64,000 nt of DNA, taken from contig NZ_SDLI01000001.1 in assembly GCF_004123195.1 (NCBI RefSeq), positions 422,133-486,132 of the forward strand, given 5' to 3'. Shown here in pieces: positions 29,732-40,600 of this stretch. Origin of the DNA: Ammoniphilus sp. CFH 90114 (GTDB lineage: Bacteria > Bacillota > Bacilli > Aneurinibacillales > RAOX-1). Position 1 is the first letter of the stretch. Every line of letters begins with the position of its first letter. Position numbers and translations under genes: made by a program. The notes under the pieces are model-generated. The model was given only the letters and a program-made list of their open reading frames with translations, ran no database searches and had not been told where the DNA came from.

Positions 29732-29750
29732 TTAGTACCAGGTAATAAAC
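29732..29750 (+). promoter_or_regulatory. FapR operator
   Basis: TTAGTACCAGGTAATAAAC closely matches the FapR box known from B. subtilis (TTAGTACCnnnTACTAA type). It lies just downstream of the -10 element, over the likely transcription start. FapR bound here would block its own operon until malonyl-CoA rises. Confidence 0.85.
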
Positions 29751-29770
29751 TTTTCTAGTAAGATCTCATC

Positions 29771-30355
29771 ATGGCGGTGAGGAACATACCACGTTTAAAG
29801 AAAAAAGAAAGATTAAGTCGATTATCGAAAGAATTGCAAGCCAATCCCTTTCTTACAGATGAAGAATTAGCTCAGTCTTTTTCGGTTAGCATCCAGACCA
29901 TACGACTGGATCGACTCGAATTAGGAATTCCTGAATTACGGGAACGAATCAAACACGTGGCTGAACAGAAATTAGATCCTGTCAAATCGCTGCAGCTTCA
30001 TGAGGTTATCGGTGAGTTAGTTGACTTGGAGCTGGATCATAGTGCCATATCTGTACTAGAGATACGAGAAGAACACGTCTTTTCCCGTACATTGGTTGCT
30101 AGAGGACATTATATTTTCGCTCAGGCCAATTCGTTGGCTGTCGCAGTCGTCAATGCAGATGTTGTGTTGACAGGTGCCGCTCGGATTCGTTTCATCCGTC
30201 CTATCAGACTAGGTGAAAAGCTAATAGCGAAGGCTACCGTTCGCTCTGTTGTCGGTGATCAAACAAAGGTTAGAGTCGAAACGAGAGTTGGAGGAGAATT
30301 GGTCTTTAGCGGAACATTCCGAGTGTTTAAGGCGACAGATTTGCAAAAACCATAG
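29771..30355 (+). CDS. fapR: Transcription factor FapR, malonyl-CoA-responsive lipid repressor
   Basis: Represses fatty acid and phospholipid genes and is released by malonyl-CoA or malonyl-ACP. A DeoR-like helix-turn-helix occupies about 1-65 (TDEELAQSFSVSIQTIRLDRLELGIPELR); a hot-dog thioesterase-like effector domain spans about 80-190. Length 194. The ribosome-binding site before ATG 29771 is weak, and GTG 29777 is an alternative. It sits directly behind a recognisable FapR box and leads plsX-fabH-fabD-fabG, so it is autoregulated. Confidence 0.96.
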   Translation: MAVRNIPRLKKKERLSRLSKELQANPFLTDEELAQSFSVSIQTIRLDRLELGIPELRERIKHVAEQKLDPVKSLQLHEVIGELVDLELDHSAISVLEIREEHVFSRTLVARGHYIFAQANSLAVAVVNADVVLTGAARIRFIRPIRLGEKLIAKATVRSVVGDQTKVRVETRVGGELVFSGTFRVFKATDLQKP

Positions 30356-30366
30356 GAGGGAAAACG

Positions 30367-31383
30367 TTGAGAATCGCGGTTGATGCGATGGGGGGCGACC
30401 ATGCTCCTCAAGCAATTGTGGAAGGGGCCCTTCAGGCAGCGAAAACATTACCGAATATACATATTCTTTTGGTTGGGGATGAAAGTAAAATTATTCCGCT
30501 TTTAGGTGGCAAGGCACTTGCTAATATAGAAATTATTCATGCATCTGAAGTCATTACCCCTGATGAGAAGGAACCCGCTAAGGCAATACGCAGAAAGAAA
30601 GACTCTTCTATGGCGGTTGCTTTAGATTTAGTTAAGGACAGACAAGCGGATGGAGTGATTTCTGCTGGCAATACCGGAGCTTTTATGTCGGGCGGTGTAT
30701 TTAAAACGAAGCGAATAGAAGGGGTAGAGCGCCCTGCTTTAGCTCCTATTCTTCCAACACTAGAAGGAACAGGAACGTTGGTTTTAGATGTAGGAGCGAA
30801 TATGGATGCGAAGCCTGAGCATCTTCTTCAGTACGCTATTATGGGGAATATTTACGCCCGTGATGTCATGGCTATTGCCAAACCTAGGATTGGTTTACTC
30901 AACGTGGGTACAGAAGAGCTAAAAGGAAATGAATTAACCAAAGAGGCCTTCGCTCTATTTGAGAAACAGTCCTTTCACTTTATTGGAAACATCGAAGCTC
31001 GAGACATCCCCTTTGGTGTTTGCGATGTGGTTATATGCGACGGATTCTCTGGGAATATTTTATTGAAGTCAATGGAAGGTATAGCGAATGCTGTTTTCCA
31101 AGTGATGAAGGATGAATTCTCCAGTTCTCTTATTTCTAAATTTGGCGCTGCCTTACTCAAACCGAGTTTGCGCGGAATAAAAAGGAAAATGGATTATACG
31201 GAATACGGAGGAGCTCCTTTATTAGGATTACAAGGAACCTGTATTAAAGCACATGGTTCCTCGAATGCTCACGCCGTAAAGAATGCTATTGTCCAGGCGG
31301 CCCGCTTTATAGAAAAAGATGTCATAGGTCATATAAACAAAGAAGTGAAGCCTGAAAGAGGGGAAAGGGATGCACAAACTTAA
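30367..31383 (+). CDS. plsX: Phosphate acyltransferase PlsX
   Basis: Converts acyl-ACP to acyl-phosphate, the donor for PlsY in phospholipid synthesis; also the entry point for acyl-phosphate made by FakA/FakB. It starts at TTG with AGGAGGG, which overlaps the fapR stop, giving MRIAVDAMGGDHAPQ, the conserved N-terminus. SAGNTGAFMSGG and DVGANMDAKPEHL are further family stretches. Length 338. Its end overlaps fabH by 14 bases. Confidence 0.96.
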   Translation: MRIAVDAMGGDHAPQAIVEGALQAAKTLPNIHILLVGDESKIIPLLGGKALANIEIIHASEVITPDEKEPAKAIRRKKDSSMAVALDLVKDRQADGVISAGNTGAFMSGGVFKTKRIEGVERPALAPILPTLEGTGTLVLDVGANMDAKPEHLLQYAIMGNIYARDVMAIAKPRIGLLNVGTEELKGNELTKEAFALFEKQSFHFIGNIEARDIPFGVCDVVICDGFSGNILLKSMEGIANAVFQVMKDEFSSSLISKFGAALLKPSLRGIKRKMDYTEYGGAPLLGLQGTCIKAHGSSNAHAVKNAIVQAARFIEKDVIGHINKEVKPERGERDAQT

Positions 31384-32377
31384 CTCCGTCGGTATTTTGG
31401 GAACAGGGGCTTATGTGCCAGAGAAGGTTCTTACGAATCAGGATCTTGAAAAGATGGTAGACACAACGGATGAGTGGATCGTCACACGAACAGGAATTCG
31501 AGAGAGAAGAATTAGTGGGGCAGATGAAGCCTCCTCTGACTTGGCTTTTCATGCTTCACAAAGGGCATTAGAAAAGGCAGGGATAGCTCCTGAAGATCTT
31601 GATTTGATTGTGATAGCAACCGTTACACCAGATATGACCTTTCCTTCAACAGCCAATATTTTGCAAGACAAATTAGGAGCGAAGAAGGCTGCCGCTTTTG
31701 ATTTAGCTGCGGCATGCTCTGGTTTTCTGTATGGAATTGCAACCGCCAGCCAATTCATCCAGAATGGTCTTTACCGTTATGCTCTAGTCATTGGTGTAGA
31801 GTGTCTGTCGAAAATCGTGGATTGGAAGGATCGCAATACTTGCGTGTTGTTTGGAGATGGCGCAGGTGCCGCCGTTCTAGGGCCAGTAGAAGAGGGTTAT
31901 GGCTTTTTATCTTTTGATTTAGGATCTGACGGGAAAGGTGGCGAATTGCTGAAACTTCCCGCAGGAGGATCTAGACTGCCTGCAACAGTAGATACGATAG
32001 CGAGTGGTTTACATTATATTTCTATGTCTGGTGGAGATGTCTTTAAGTTTGCCGTACGGGCTATGGGCAACTCGGCTGAAGCAGCTCTTGAGAAAGCGGG
32101 AATGACAAAGAAGGATATAGACTTTATGGTGCCGCATCAGGCCAATATCCGAATTATTGATGCTGCTGTCAAGCGCTTAGGTTTACCAAAGGAGAAAGTC
32201 ATCGTCAATATAGATCGCTATGGGAATATGTCCGCTGCTTCGATACCTGTAGCGCTGGATGAAGCTGTTAACAAGGGAAGTATCCGGTACGGGGATAATC
32301 TCGTTCTGGTAGGCTTTGGTGGAGGCTTAACCTGGGGGGCTACCGTCCTCAAGTGGAGTTTGAAGGAAAAGGAGTAG
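31370..32377 (+). CDS. fabH: Beta-ketoacyl-ACP synthase III
   Basis: Starts fatty acid synthesis by condensing acyl-CoA with malonyl-ACP; in Bacillales branched-chain primers are preferred. The catalytic triad is visible: cysteine in DLAAACSGFLYG (near 113), histidine in PHQANIRII and asparagine in YGNMSAASIP. Length 335. It overlaps plsX by 14 bases. In B. subtilis fabH lies elsewhere, so this cluster is more complete than the model organism's. Confidence 0.96.
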   Translation: MHKLNSVGILGTGAYVPEKVLTNQDLEKMVDTTDEWIVTRTGIRERRISGADEASSDLAFHASQRALEKAGIAPEDLDLIVIATVTPDMTFPSTANILQDKLGAKKAAAFDLAAACSGFLYGIATASQFIQNGLYRYALVIGVECLSKIVDWKDRNTCVLFGDGAGAAVLGPVEEGYGFLSFDLGSDGKGGELLKLPAGGSRLPATVDTIASGLHYISMSGGDVFKFAVRAMGNSAEAALEKAGMTKKDIDFMVPHQANIRIIDAAVKRLGLPKEKVIVNIDRYGNMSAASIPVALDEAVNKGSIRYGDNLVLVGFGGGLTWGATVLKWSLKEKE

Positions 32378-32387
32378 TGGCACAAAA

Positions 32388-33326
32388 ATGGGTAAAATTG
32401 CTTTTATTTTCCCGGGACAGGGATCACAGTACGTAGGAATGGGGAAAGAAGCTCAAGAGAAGAGTACCGCAGCAGCTGAAATTTTTGCTGTTGCGGACAA
32501 AACTCTTGGTTTCCCTTTGAGTCATATGTGTTTTGAAGGTCCTGAAGAAGAGTTGCGATTAACGGTTAATACACAGCCTGCTATTCTTACCACGAGTATC
32601 GCCGTTCTAAAGTGGTTGAAGGAATCCATGGACATACAGCCTTCTTATGTAGCAGGACATAGCTTAGGAGAGTATTCTGCTCTTGTGGCGGCAGGCGCGA
32701 TGAGCTTTGAGGATGCGGTCCAAGCGGTACGCTCAAGAGGGCAATATATGGAGGAGGCTGTACCTGCAGGTGTGGGAGCGATGTCCGCTGTCCTCGGGAT
32801 GGATCGTGAAAAGCTGCATGCTATTTGTAAAGAGATTACAGAGGCAGGGGATCCGGTGCAATTAGCAAATTTGAATTGTCCAGGACAGATCGTGATTTCC
32901 GGTTCAGCTGAAGGGGTATTGCGAGCGGGAGCAGAAGCAAAGACACAAGGGGCAAAACGTGCAATCCCGCTTAATGTGAGTGGCCCATTTCACTCTAGTC
33001 TTCTCGCTCCAGCTTCGGAGAAGTTAAAACAAAGGCTATCTGATTTGACCGTATCCGATGCCCAAATACCAGTGGTAGCCAATGTCTCTGCGCAAGGGTT
33101 GACTAATGCAGATGATATCTTTTCCTCACTTGTAGAACAAGTATCTTCTCCTGTTTTATGGGAGGATTCGATACAGTATATGGCCAGTCTCGGAGTGGAC
33201 ACCTATATCGAGATTGGTCCGGGCACGGTATTAGCGGGTCTAGTGAAGAAGATCGATAAAACTGCTCGAGTATTCTCTATTCAAGATGAGGCTTCCTTGA
33301 ATAAGTTTAAAAGCGAATGGGTATAG
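32388..33326 (+). CDS. fabD: Malonyl-CoA:ACP transacylase
   Basis: Loads malonyl groups onto [17 protein letters not shown] at the N-terminus, nucleophile serine in [11 protein letters not shown] near residue 90, and the catalytic histidine in [10 protein letters not shown] near 200 are intact. Length 312. It lies 10 bases after fabH and 11 bases before the chosen fabG start. Confidence 0.96.
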   Translation: MGKIAFIFPGQGSQYVGMGKEAQEKSTAAAEIFAVADKTLGFPLSHMCFEGPEEELRLTVNTQPAILTTSIAVLKWLKESMDIQPSYVAGHSLGEYSALVAAGAMSFEDAVQAVRSRGQYMEEAVPAGVGAMSAVLGMDREKLHAICKEITEAGDPVQLANLNCPGQIVISGSAEGVLRAGAEAKTQGAKRAIPLNVSGPFHSSLLAPASEKLKQRLSDLTVSDAQIPVVANVSAQGLTNADDIFSSLVEQVSSPVLWEDSIQYMASLGVDTYIEIGPGTVLAGLVKKIDKTARVFSIQDEASLNKFKSEWV

Positions 33327-33337
33327 AGGTGATAGGG

Positions 33338-34081
33338 ATGGTAGAAAACAAGGTAGCGGTGGTCACAGGAGCTTCGCGAGGTATTGGTCGTTCTATTGCA
33401 TTGGCGTTAGCTGCATCCGGAGCCGATGTTGTTGTCAACTATGCAGGTAGCGAAGAAGCTGCTCAAGAGGTAGCAGCGGAGATTGAAAGGTTAGGCAGAA
33501 AAGCCCTAGTCATACAGGCAAACGTGGCAGACAGTGATCAAGTAGCACAAATGATTCAACAAACTATTGAAGTATTTGGACGAGTAGATATTCTTGTCAA
33601 TAATGCTGGGATCACTCGAGATAATCTCCTCATGAGAATGAAAGATGATGAATGGGATGCTGTCATAGCAACCAACCTTAAAGGTGTCTACAATTGTATT
33701 AAAGGTGTCACACGTCAAATGATGAAGCAACGATCTGGAAGAATCATTAATATCTCTTCCGTGGTAGCTTCATTAGGCAATGCCGGACAAGCTAACTATG
33801 TTGCTGCTAAGGCTGGAGTGATCGGCCTTACGAAGTCGGTAGCTAGAGAACTGGCGAGTAGAGGCATTACCGTTAATGCTGTTGCACCAGGGTTTATTGA
33901 AACGGATATGACGGCAAAACTAAGTGACGAGATCCAGTCTGGTTTGTTAACACAGATTCCGTTGGCGCGTTTAGGTAAACCAGAAGACATCGCCAATATG
34001 GTTCGCTTCCTTGCGTCAGATCAAGCTTCCTATATTACGGGACAAACCTTCCATGTTGATGGTGGAATGTATATGGGCTAG
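33338..34081 (+). CDS. fabG: 3-oxoacyl-ACP reductase
   Basis: NADPH-dependent short-chain dehydrogenase that reduces 3-ketoacyl-ACP. Motifs: [10 protein letters not shown] cofactor loop, NNAG, and the catalytic Ser/YxxxK in [10 protein letters not shown] and ANYVAAKAG. Length 247 from ATG 33338, which follows AGAGGTGA (33325-33332). An in-frame ATG at 33317 overlaps fabD and lies ahead of this site. Confidence 0.96.
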   Translation: MVENKVAVVTGASRGIGRSIALALAASGADVVVNYAGSEEAAQEVAAEIERLGRKALVIQANVADSDQVAQMIQQTIEVFGRVDILVNNAGITRDNLLMRMKDDEWDAVIATNLKGVYNCIKGVTRQMMKQRSGRIINISSVVASLGNAGQANYVAAKAGVIGLTKSVARELASRGITVNAVAPGFIETDMTAKLSDEIQSGLLTQIPLARLGKPEDIANMVRFLASDQASYITGQTFHVDGGMYMG

Positions 34082-34137
34082 TATTATTAACCTGATAAAA
34101 AGTTTTATTTTAAACAATCAAATTTTAAGGCTTGGAC

Positions 34138-34166
34138 TAGTTTTCCAAGGGAAGTTTAAGTATAAT
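34138..34166 (+). promoter_or_regulatory. Possible acpP promoter
   Basis: A perfect -10 TATAAT at 34161-34166 has a weak -35 (TAGTTT, 34138-34143) 17 bases upstream. It would give acpP extra transcription, which its high demand makes reasonable. Confidence 0.4.
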
Positions 34167-34187
34167 ACCTGAGAGGAGGTGAAGGTA

Positions 34188-34424
34188 ATGGCAGACGATA
34201 TCTTGGAAAGAGTGAAAAAGATCATTATTGATCGCCTTGGAGTGGATGAATCAGCTATCACGTTAACAGCTTCTTTTAAAGAAGATTTGGGAGCGGACTC
34301 TCTAGATGTTGTTGAATTGGTTATGGAGTTGGAAGACGAATTCGACATGGAAATCTCTGATGAGGATGCAGAAAAGATCTCCACAGTGGGCGATGTAGTG
34401 GAATACATAAAATCCCACAAATAA
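34188..34424 (+). CDS. acpP: Acyl carrier protein
   Basis: Carries growing acyl chains on a 4'-phosphopantetheine. The attachment serine is S38 in [15 protein letters not shown]. The protein is small (78 residues) and strongly acidic. AGGAGGTGA (34174-34182) lies five bases before ATG 34188, an excellent ribosome-binding site for an abundant protein; an in-frame GTG at 34179 falls within it. A hairpin follows the stop. Confidence 0.97.
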   Translation: MADDILERVKKIIIDRLGVDESAITLTASFKEDLGADSLDVVELVMELEDEFDMEISDEDAEKISTVGDVVEYIKSHK

Positions 34425-34429
34425 TTTCT

Positions 34430-34465
34430 GAAAGTCCCGTTCATCATGACGGGACTTTCCTTTAA
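34430..34465 (+). terminator. Hairpin between acpP and fabF
   Basis: GAAAGTCCCGT (34430-34440) pairs with ACGGGACTTTC (34449-34459). The T-run after it (CTTTAAGTTT) is weak, so it may be a partial terminator or an RNA-stabilising 3' end for acpP. Confidence 0.65.
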
Positions 34466-34513
34466 GTTTAAAGGTTTCATGAATTTCTAAGAATGGTACT
34501 TTGAGGTGAAAAA

Positions 34514-35755
34514 ATGAAAAATCGAGTCGTCATTACCGGAATGGGTGTTATCTCCCCAATAGGAAAGTCTGTTGAAGAGTTTTGGAGTAACTTATTAGCT
34601 GGAAAATCTGGCGTTGATCATATTACTGCGTTTGACGTATCTGAATATCCCACGCGTATCGCTGCAGAAGTTAAGGATTTCAATGCGGAAAATTATATGG
34701 ATAAGAAGGAAGTAAAAAGAACGGATCGATTTGTTCAATTTGCTATTGCTGCTGCCAAGTTAGCAATGGAAAATGCAGGTCTTAATATGGATGAAGTGAA
34801 CCGTGACCGAGTTGGGGTCTATGTAGGATCGGGTATAGGCGGACTAGGAACTTTTGAGGATCAGCACCGTACTCTCATGGAGAAAGGACCGAAGCGAGTA
34901 AGTCCATTCTTTATCCCTATGATGATTGCCAATATGGGTTCTGGACAAGTATCTATTATCCTTGGAGCTAAAGGTCCTAACAGTGCTGCTGTAACAGCAT
35001 GCGCAACGGGAACTAACTCGATTGGAGATGCATTTAAGATCATCCAACGTGGAGAAGCTGATGTCATGTTTGCCGGAGGTTCAGAAGCGACCATTCGTCC
35101 GACAGGACTCGCAGGATTCTGTTCAGCAAAAGCGATGTCTACTCGAAACGATGAACCCCAAAAGGCAAGTCGCCCTTTTGATCTAGATCGTGATGGATTC
35201 GTAATGGGAGAAGGTTCTGGCGTGCTTGTACTAGAATCGCTTGAACATGCTAAACAACGAGGAGCAAAGATTTTTGCAGAGATTGTTGGTTACGGTATGA
35301 GCGGAGATGCTCATCATCTGACCATGCCTGCTCCAGAAGGTGAAGGAGCGGCTCGCTGTATGAAGATGGCAATTCGTGATGCAGGAATTAATCCTGAGGA
35401 GATTGATTACATTAATGCACATGGAACTTCTACTGAGTATAATGATAAATTTGAGACCATGGCGATTAAAGCTACACTTGGAGACCATGCATACAAGGTA
35501 GCGGTAAGCTCGACTAAGTCGATGACAGGCCACTTGCTTGGAGCAGCGGGTGCTATAGAAGCTATCGCTTGCGTCAAGGCCATCGAAGATCAAACGATCC
35601 CTCCAACCATTAATTACGAGACTCCGGATCCAGACTGTGATCTTGATTACGTACCGAACGTACCAAGAAAAGCTAAGGTCAATGTCACCTTATCTAATTC
35701 TCTAGGATTTGGCGGTCATAATGCAACGATTATTATTAAAAAGTTTGAAGAGTAA
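34514..35755 (+). CDS. fabF: Beta-ketoacyl-ACP synthase II
   Basis: Elongating condensing enzyme. The nucleophile is C163 in [14 protein letters not shown]; the two histidines are in [11 protein letters not shown] and [15 protein letters not shown]. Length 413 is typical. A GAGGTG ribosome-binding site precedes the ATG. It follows the acpP hairpin and precedes rnc by 17 bases. Confidence 0.97.
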   Translation: MKNRVVITGMGVISPIGKSVEEFWSNLLAGKSGVDHITAFDVSEYPTRIAAEVKDFNAENYMDKKEVKRTDRFVQFAIAAAKLAMENAGLNMDEVNRDRVGVYVGSGIGGLGTFEDQHRTLMEKGPKRVSPFFIPMMIANMGSGQVSIILGAKGPNSAAVTACATGTNSIGDAFKIIQRGEADVMFAGGSEATIRPTGLAGFCSAKAMSTRNDEPQKASRPFDLDRDGFVMGEGSGVLVLESLEHAKQRGAKIFAEIVGYGMSGDAHHLTMPAPEGEGAARCMKMAIRDAGINPEEIDYINAHGTSTEYNDKFETMAIKATLGDHAYKVAVSSTKSMTGHLLGAAGAIEAIACVKAIEDQTIPPTINYETPDPDCDLDYVPNVPRKAKVNVTLSNSLGFGGHNATIIIKKFEE

Positions 35756-35772
35756 CTTTTAGGTGGATTAAC

Positions 35773-36462
35773 GTGGACTTTCAACAACTACAAAATACAA
35801 TCGGAATTCAGTTTAAGAATGAGCTGCTCCTAAGGCAAGCCTTTACTCATTCCTCTTATGTGAATGAACATCGGGGTAAGCCTTACCAAGACAATGAGCG
35901 CTTAGAGTTTTTGGGAGATGCTGTACTTGAGCTAACGGTATCCCAATTTTTATTTACTCATTTCCCTAAGATGTCGGAGGGTGAAATGACCAAGCTTCGG
36001 GCTGCTATTGTATGTGAACCTTCGCTTGTTCGTTTTGCTGAATCCTTGCAATTTGGCAAGATCGTTTTGCTTGGTAAAGGCGAAGAGATGACGGGGGGAA
36101 GGCAGAGACCCGCACTTTTAGCAGATGTGTTTGAAGCGTTTATCGGTGCTCTATATTTAGACCAGGGATTGTCAACTGTTACCACTTTCCTAGATCAATT
36201 TGTATTCCCTTCTGTGGACCGGGGAGAGTTTATGAGAGTAACGGATTACAAGAGCCAACTTCAAGAACATGTTCAGCATGATAATTTAGGTGAGATCTCT
36301 TATCGGATTGTGGAAGAGAAAGGTCCTGCCCATAACCGCGAATTTGTCTCAGAAGTACTGCTTAATGGAGTCCCAATGGGAGCAGGGAGAGGTCGATCGA
36401 AGAAAGAGGCCGAACAGCATGCTGCAGCAGTAGCTATTGAAAAACTTGGAATTAAGCGATGA
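35773..36462 (+). CDS. rnc: Ribonuclease III
   Basis: Double-strand-specific endoribonuclease for rRNA processing and antisense turnover. The signature [14 protein letters not shown] (about 40-53) and the second acidic site [15 protein letters not shown] (about 117-131) supply the metal ligands. A dsRNA-binding domain occupies about 155-226. The start is GTG after AGGTGG. Length 229. Confidence 0.96.
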   Translation: MDFQQLQNTIGIQFKNELLLRQAFTHSSYVNEHRGKPYQDNERLEFLGDAVLELTVSQFLFTHFPKMSEGEMTKLRAAIVCEPSLVRFAESLQFGKIVLLGKGEEMTGGRQRPALLADVFEAFIGALYLDQGLSTVTTFLDQFVFPSVDRGEFMRVTDYKSQLQEHVQHDNLGEISYRIVEEKGPAHNREFVSEVLLNGVPMGAGRGRSKKEAEQHAAAVAIEKLGIKR

Positions 36463-36480
36463 GAAAGGGATAACGTAAGG

Positions 36481-37542
36481 ATGATACATCGACGAATCGC
36501 TTTATTTGTTCCTCATCAAGGTTGCCCTAAGGATTGCACGTTTTGCAATCAGTCTCGAATTACTGGACAAAAACGAGAAGAACGGCTGACGCAAGATCAA
36601 GTTCGTCAGACAATTGAAGAGCATTTGACTACAATCCCTGTTGGTGCTTATGTGGAAATCGCTTATTTTGGAGGTAGTTTTACCGGATTGCCCAGGTCCT
36701 ACCAGAAGATGTTGCTCGAAATAGCAAAGGAGTACATCGATGCTGGCAAGGTTCAAGGAATAAGGTTCTCGACTCGACCTGATTATATCGCTGACCATAT
36801 TATGGAGTTTCTTCTACCCTATGGTGTAACCACCATTGAATTAGGAACACAATCTCTCAATGATACGGTGTTGGAGCTTTCGCAGAGAGGTCATACGTCT
36901 GCTCAGGTGGAGAAAGCAGTCAAAACGATTAGGAAGTATCCAGGGGTTCAAGTCGGTTTGCAGTTGTTGCCTGGCTTGCCCGGGGATACTGCAGAAATTG
37001 CACTCGAGACCACAAGACAAGCGATTTCTTTGCAACCAGATTTTGTCCGGATTTATCCAGCCTTGGTTATTGCCGGTACGGAATTGGAATGGCAGTATCG
37101 GACGAAGCAGTATACACCACTTCGTCTCGAAGAGGCAATAGACATGGTAGCAGATATGTGGATCTTATTTATGAAAGCAAACATTCCTGTTATCCGAATC
37201 GGATTGCATTCTTCGGAGGATTTACGTTCTGAAGGGACAATTATAGCAGGACCATTTCATCCATCCTTTCGTCAATTGGTAGAGGCGGAGCTTTTTCGTA
37301 GGCTGTTGAGTGAAGTGGCAAAAGCTCAGCAAGCTGATCTAAAGGAAGTACGCATTCATCCAGCAGATGAAACAGCTGTAAGAGGAAGTCAGGGACGTAA
37401 TTGGAAGGGATTTCTTGAAGCATGCAAGCCTTCATCTCCACAGCTTGTCCTAGACCGCTCTCTGCCTCGCCATGAAATCGAGTGTATTTGGAAGCAAGAA
37501 GACATAAGTAAATATCAGTTATCCTCCTTAGAATCCAGTTGA
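36481..37542 (+). CDS. Elp3-like radical SAM protein, function unknown
   Basis: Radical SAM protein of 353 residues with the cluster motif GCPKDCTFCNQ (C15, C19, C22), AYFGGSFTGL and VGLQLLPGLPGD, the pattern of the Elp3/MiaB/NifB superfamily. It lacks the C-terminal acetyltransferase domain of true Elp3. Such genes are common between rnc and smc in Clostridia and some Bacillales, but I know of no proven reaction; a tRNA- or RNA-modification role is inferred from the family and the rnc neighbour. A terminator overlaps its stop. Confidence 0.8.
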   Translation: MIHRRIALFVPHQGCPKDCTFCNQSRITGQKREERLTQDQVRQTIEEHLTTIPVGAYVEIAYFGGSFTGLPRSYQKMLLEIAKEYIDAGKVQGIRFSTRPDYIADHIMEFLLPYGVTTIELGTQSLNDTVLELSQRGHTSAQVEKAVKTIRKYPGVQVGLQLLPGLPGDTAEIALETTRQAISLQPDFVRIYPALVIAGTELEWQYRTKQYTPLRLEEAIDMVADMWILFMKANIPVIRIGLHSSEDLRSEGTIIAGPFHPSFRQLVEAELFRRLLSEVAKAQQADLKEVRIHPADETAVRGSQGRNWKGFLEACKPSSPQLVLDRSLPRHEIECIWKQEDISKYQLSSLESS

Positions 37543-37566
37543 CCAATAGACTGGATTCTTTGTCTT
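37531..37566 (+). terminator. Terminator after the radical SAM gene
   Basis: GAATCCAGT (37531-37539) pairs with ACTGGATTC (37550-37558), followed by TTTGTCTT. The stop codon lies in the loop. Confidence 0.75.
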
Positions 37567-37567
37567 C

Positions 37568-37596
37568 TTATGGTTATGGCTAAAGTATGATAAAAT
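37568..37596 (+). promoter_or_regulatory. Putative smc promoter
   Basis: TTATGG (37568-37573), 17-base spacer, TAAAAT (37591-37596) preceded by TGA, an extended -10. It lies between the upstream terminator and smc. Confidence 0.55.
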
Positions 37597-37658
37597 AGTC
37601 AGGTCCACACATAGAAAACATCATGAAGTTTACATACATTGGGGTAGGGGGAAGGGAC

Positions 37659-40600
37659 ATGTACTTAAAACGCCTAGAATTAATAGGCTTTAAATCCTTT
37701 GCCAACCGGACAGAGCTGGAGTTTGTACCAGGAGTAACGGCTGTCGTAGGACCAAATGGAAGCGGAAAAAGTAATATATCCGATTCGATTCGTTGGGTAC
37801 TAGGAGAGCAGAGTGCAAAATCTCTTCGGGGAAGTAAAATGGAAGATATTATTTTTGCCGGGAGCGATGCCCGTAAACCAGTTAATTATTGTGAAGTATC
37901 CTTGACACTAGATAATTCCGATCATACTTTAAAGATTGATTATAGTGAAGTGACGATTAGTCGTAGGGTATATCGTTCGGGTGAAAGTGAGTATTACATC
38001 AATAAGCAATCCTGCCGTCTCAGAGATATTATTGAGTTATTTATGGATACGGGAGTAGGGAAGGAAGCTTACTCTATTATTGGACAAGGACGAATCGAGG
38101 AAATCTTAAGCACAAAATCAGAAGACCGCCGAGGAATCATTGAGGAAGCGGCAGGAATAGTTAAATATAAAGCACGCAAGAAGGAAGCAGAAAAGAAATT
38201 AGATGAAACAGAAGCTAATCTGGTGAGAATTACAGATATTATTTCAGAGATCTCTGACCAAATTGAACCATTACAAGAACAGGCGAATAAAGCCAAGCAT
38301 TTTCTGTCGCTCAAAAAACAGCTTAAGGAGCAGGAAATAGGGCTTTATGTTCACCAAATTGAAAACGTTAATTTGCTCTGGAATGAAACAAAAAAACAAG
38401 TATTACAATTTAAAGAACAGCATGCCGTAAAGTCATCAGAATTAAGTGCACTCGATGCAGAACTATCTAGCTGGCGATGGAAAATGAGTGAACAGGATGA
38501 ATTGCTTGAACAATGGCAAGTAAAGCTTCTTCATGTCAGTGAGGAAGTAGAAAAAACGGAAGGAAAAAGAGAAGTTCTCCGCGAACGGAAAAAGAATGTT
38601 AGAGAAAATCATAAATTAGCTGTAGAAAAACAAAGCCAACTCAAAGGCCGCATCGAAGAATTAAACAAACAAGCAGAGAAGGAAGATCAGCGGCTTAAAG
38701 AACTGCATACTGAATGGGAAAGTGTAGAGCAACAACTTAAAGCTCAAGAAGGGTTGTTAGGAGAGGTAACAAAGGGATTAGCGACAGATGTAGAACAGCT
38801 AAAAAGTGACTATATTGAACTTCTAAATCAGGTCGCTTCCAGCAAAAATGATCTACGACACTGTGAACAAGCGATTGAGCAGTCCCTAAGGAAGCGAGAG
38901 AAGTTAAAGGAGCAGCTAGAGATTTTGGATCGTATGCAATCTGAGGTTAACTCGAAGAAAGAAGAAGCACAGAAACAACTCCATCAGACAGCTACAGCTA
39001 TCGATCAATGTCTAAGCGCCTACAAACAAGGGGTACAAAAGTATAAGGAAAAGCAAAACCTCAAAGAGGAGCAGTCAATTTCCCTTCGCAAACTTGAGCA
39101 AAAAATGGACTCCTTGTCTTCACGAAGAGACGTGCTGCAAGAAATGCAATCAGCCTTTACAGGCTTTATGCAGGGGGTCAAGGAAATTTTGAAAGCAAGA
39201 GAAAATGGATTTCCTGGTATCCAAGGAGCGATTGCTGAACTTCTTTCTGTCCCTTCACAATACGAGACGGCTTTAGAGGTTGCGTTAGGTGGGTCTTTGC
39301 AGCATGTCGTAGTGGATAATGAGGCTGCGGGGAGAAAAGCCATCCAGTGGTTAAAAGAGAAACGTCTGGGTCGAGCTACATTTCTTCCTCTTGATGTCAT
39401 TCGCTCAAGACGTGTAAGTCGACAGGATGAAACCCAACTTCTTCAATTGAAAGGGATTGTGGGGGTAGCATCCGACCTCGTTCAATGTGAGGAGAAGTAT
39501 CAACATATCAGTGAGAACTTGCTTGGTTCTGTCATCGTAACGGAAACTCTCGAGCAGGCCAACCAAGCGGCTAGAAAAACAGGATACAGATATCGCTTTG
39601 TGACGTTAGACGGAGATGTAGTTAACCCTGGAGGGGCGATGACTGGGGGTACTGTACAACAAAAAAGCACCAATCTCCTAGGACGCTCGCGACAATTAGA
39701 AGAACTAGAACAAGCCCTGCAAACTACGACAGAAGAGAAACAGACCCTAGTCCTTGCGTTAGCGAAACTTAATCAAGAATTAACTGACATGGGACAAGAG
39801 CAAGAACAGCAACGTTTACAGGGAGAACAATATCGCCTGCAAGAGCAGGAAGCTAAAGGCCGATTAAGCCAAATTGATATGGAAGCCCAAAACTATAGTG
39901 AGCGCAAGAAAGTCCTAGATAACGAATGGAAAGCGGTCACGGAAGAAGAGAGGTTCCACCAGGAACGAAAACTAACGCTTGAGGAGCAATTAAGGACTTG
40001 GGCTGAGGAAGAAGGGGCTCTAAAGCAGCGGATTAGTGATATTGAGACACATCGCTCTCATTTGCAACATAGTAAAGAAGAGTATTCCAATGTCATTACG
40101 AATCTGAAGGTCAGATCCGCGGAGTTACGGAAGCAGAAGGAAGCGGTGAGTACAATTATTCAAAGGCTCAAAGAAGAGTCACAAACTCATCGTGCAGAAT
40201 GGAATAATGGTGAAGAATATATTAAGAACCTTCAAGATTTGATGGAAGGAAACTTAGATAGCGAAGAACAGTTAGATCGGGTGATTCAACAGTTTCGAAC
40301 GGAAAAAGAAGAGGTCGGTCAACAACTCCTTGTCCTTAAGCAAGAACGAGCGGAGACGATGCAGCAGATCGAAATCCTAGAAATTGAGACTAAGGGAAGC
40401 AGGAAACAAATTAAAGAATTAGAGGATCGTCTACATAAAGAAGAGATGAAAGCCGGTCGTTATGATGTAGAGTTGGACAATGTCCTTGCCAAGCTGCAAG
40501 AAGAGTACGAATTAACATATGAACTCGCTAAAGAAAGGTATGAGCTGCCAGTTGATCCACTAGCAACAGGAGAACTAGTGAATTCTTTAAAAAAGCAAAT

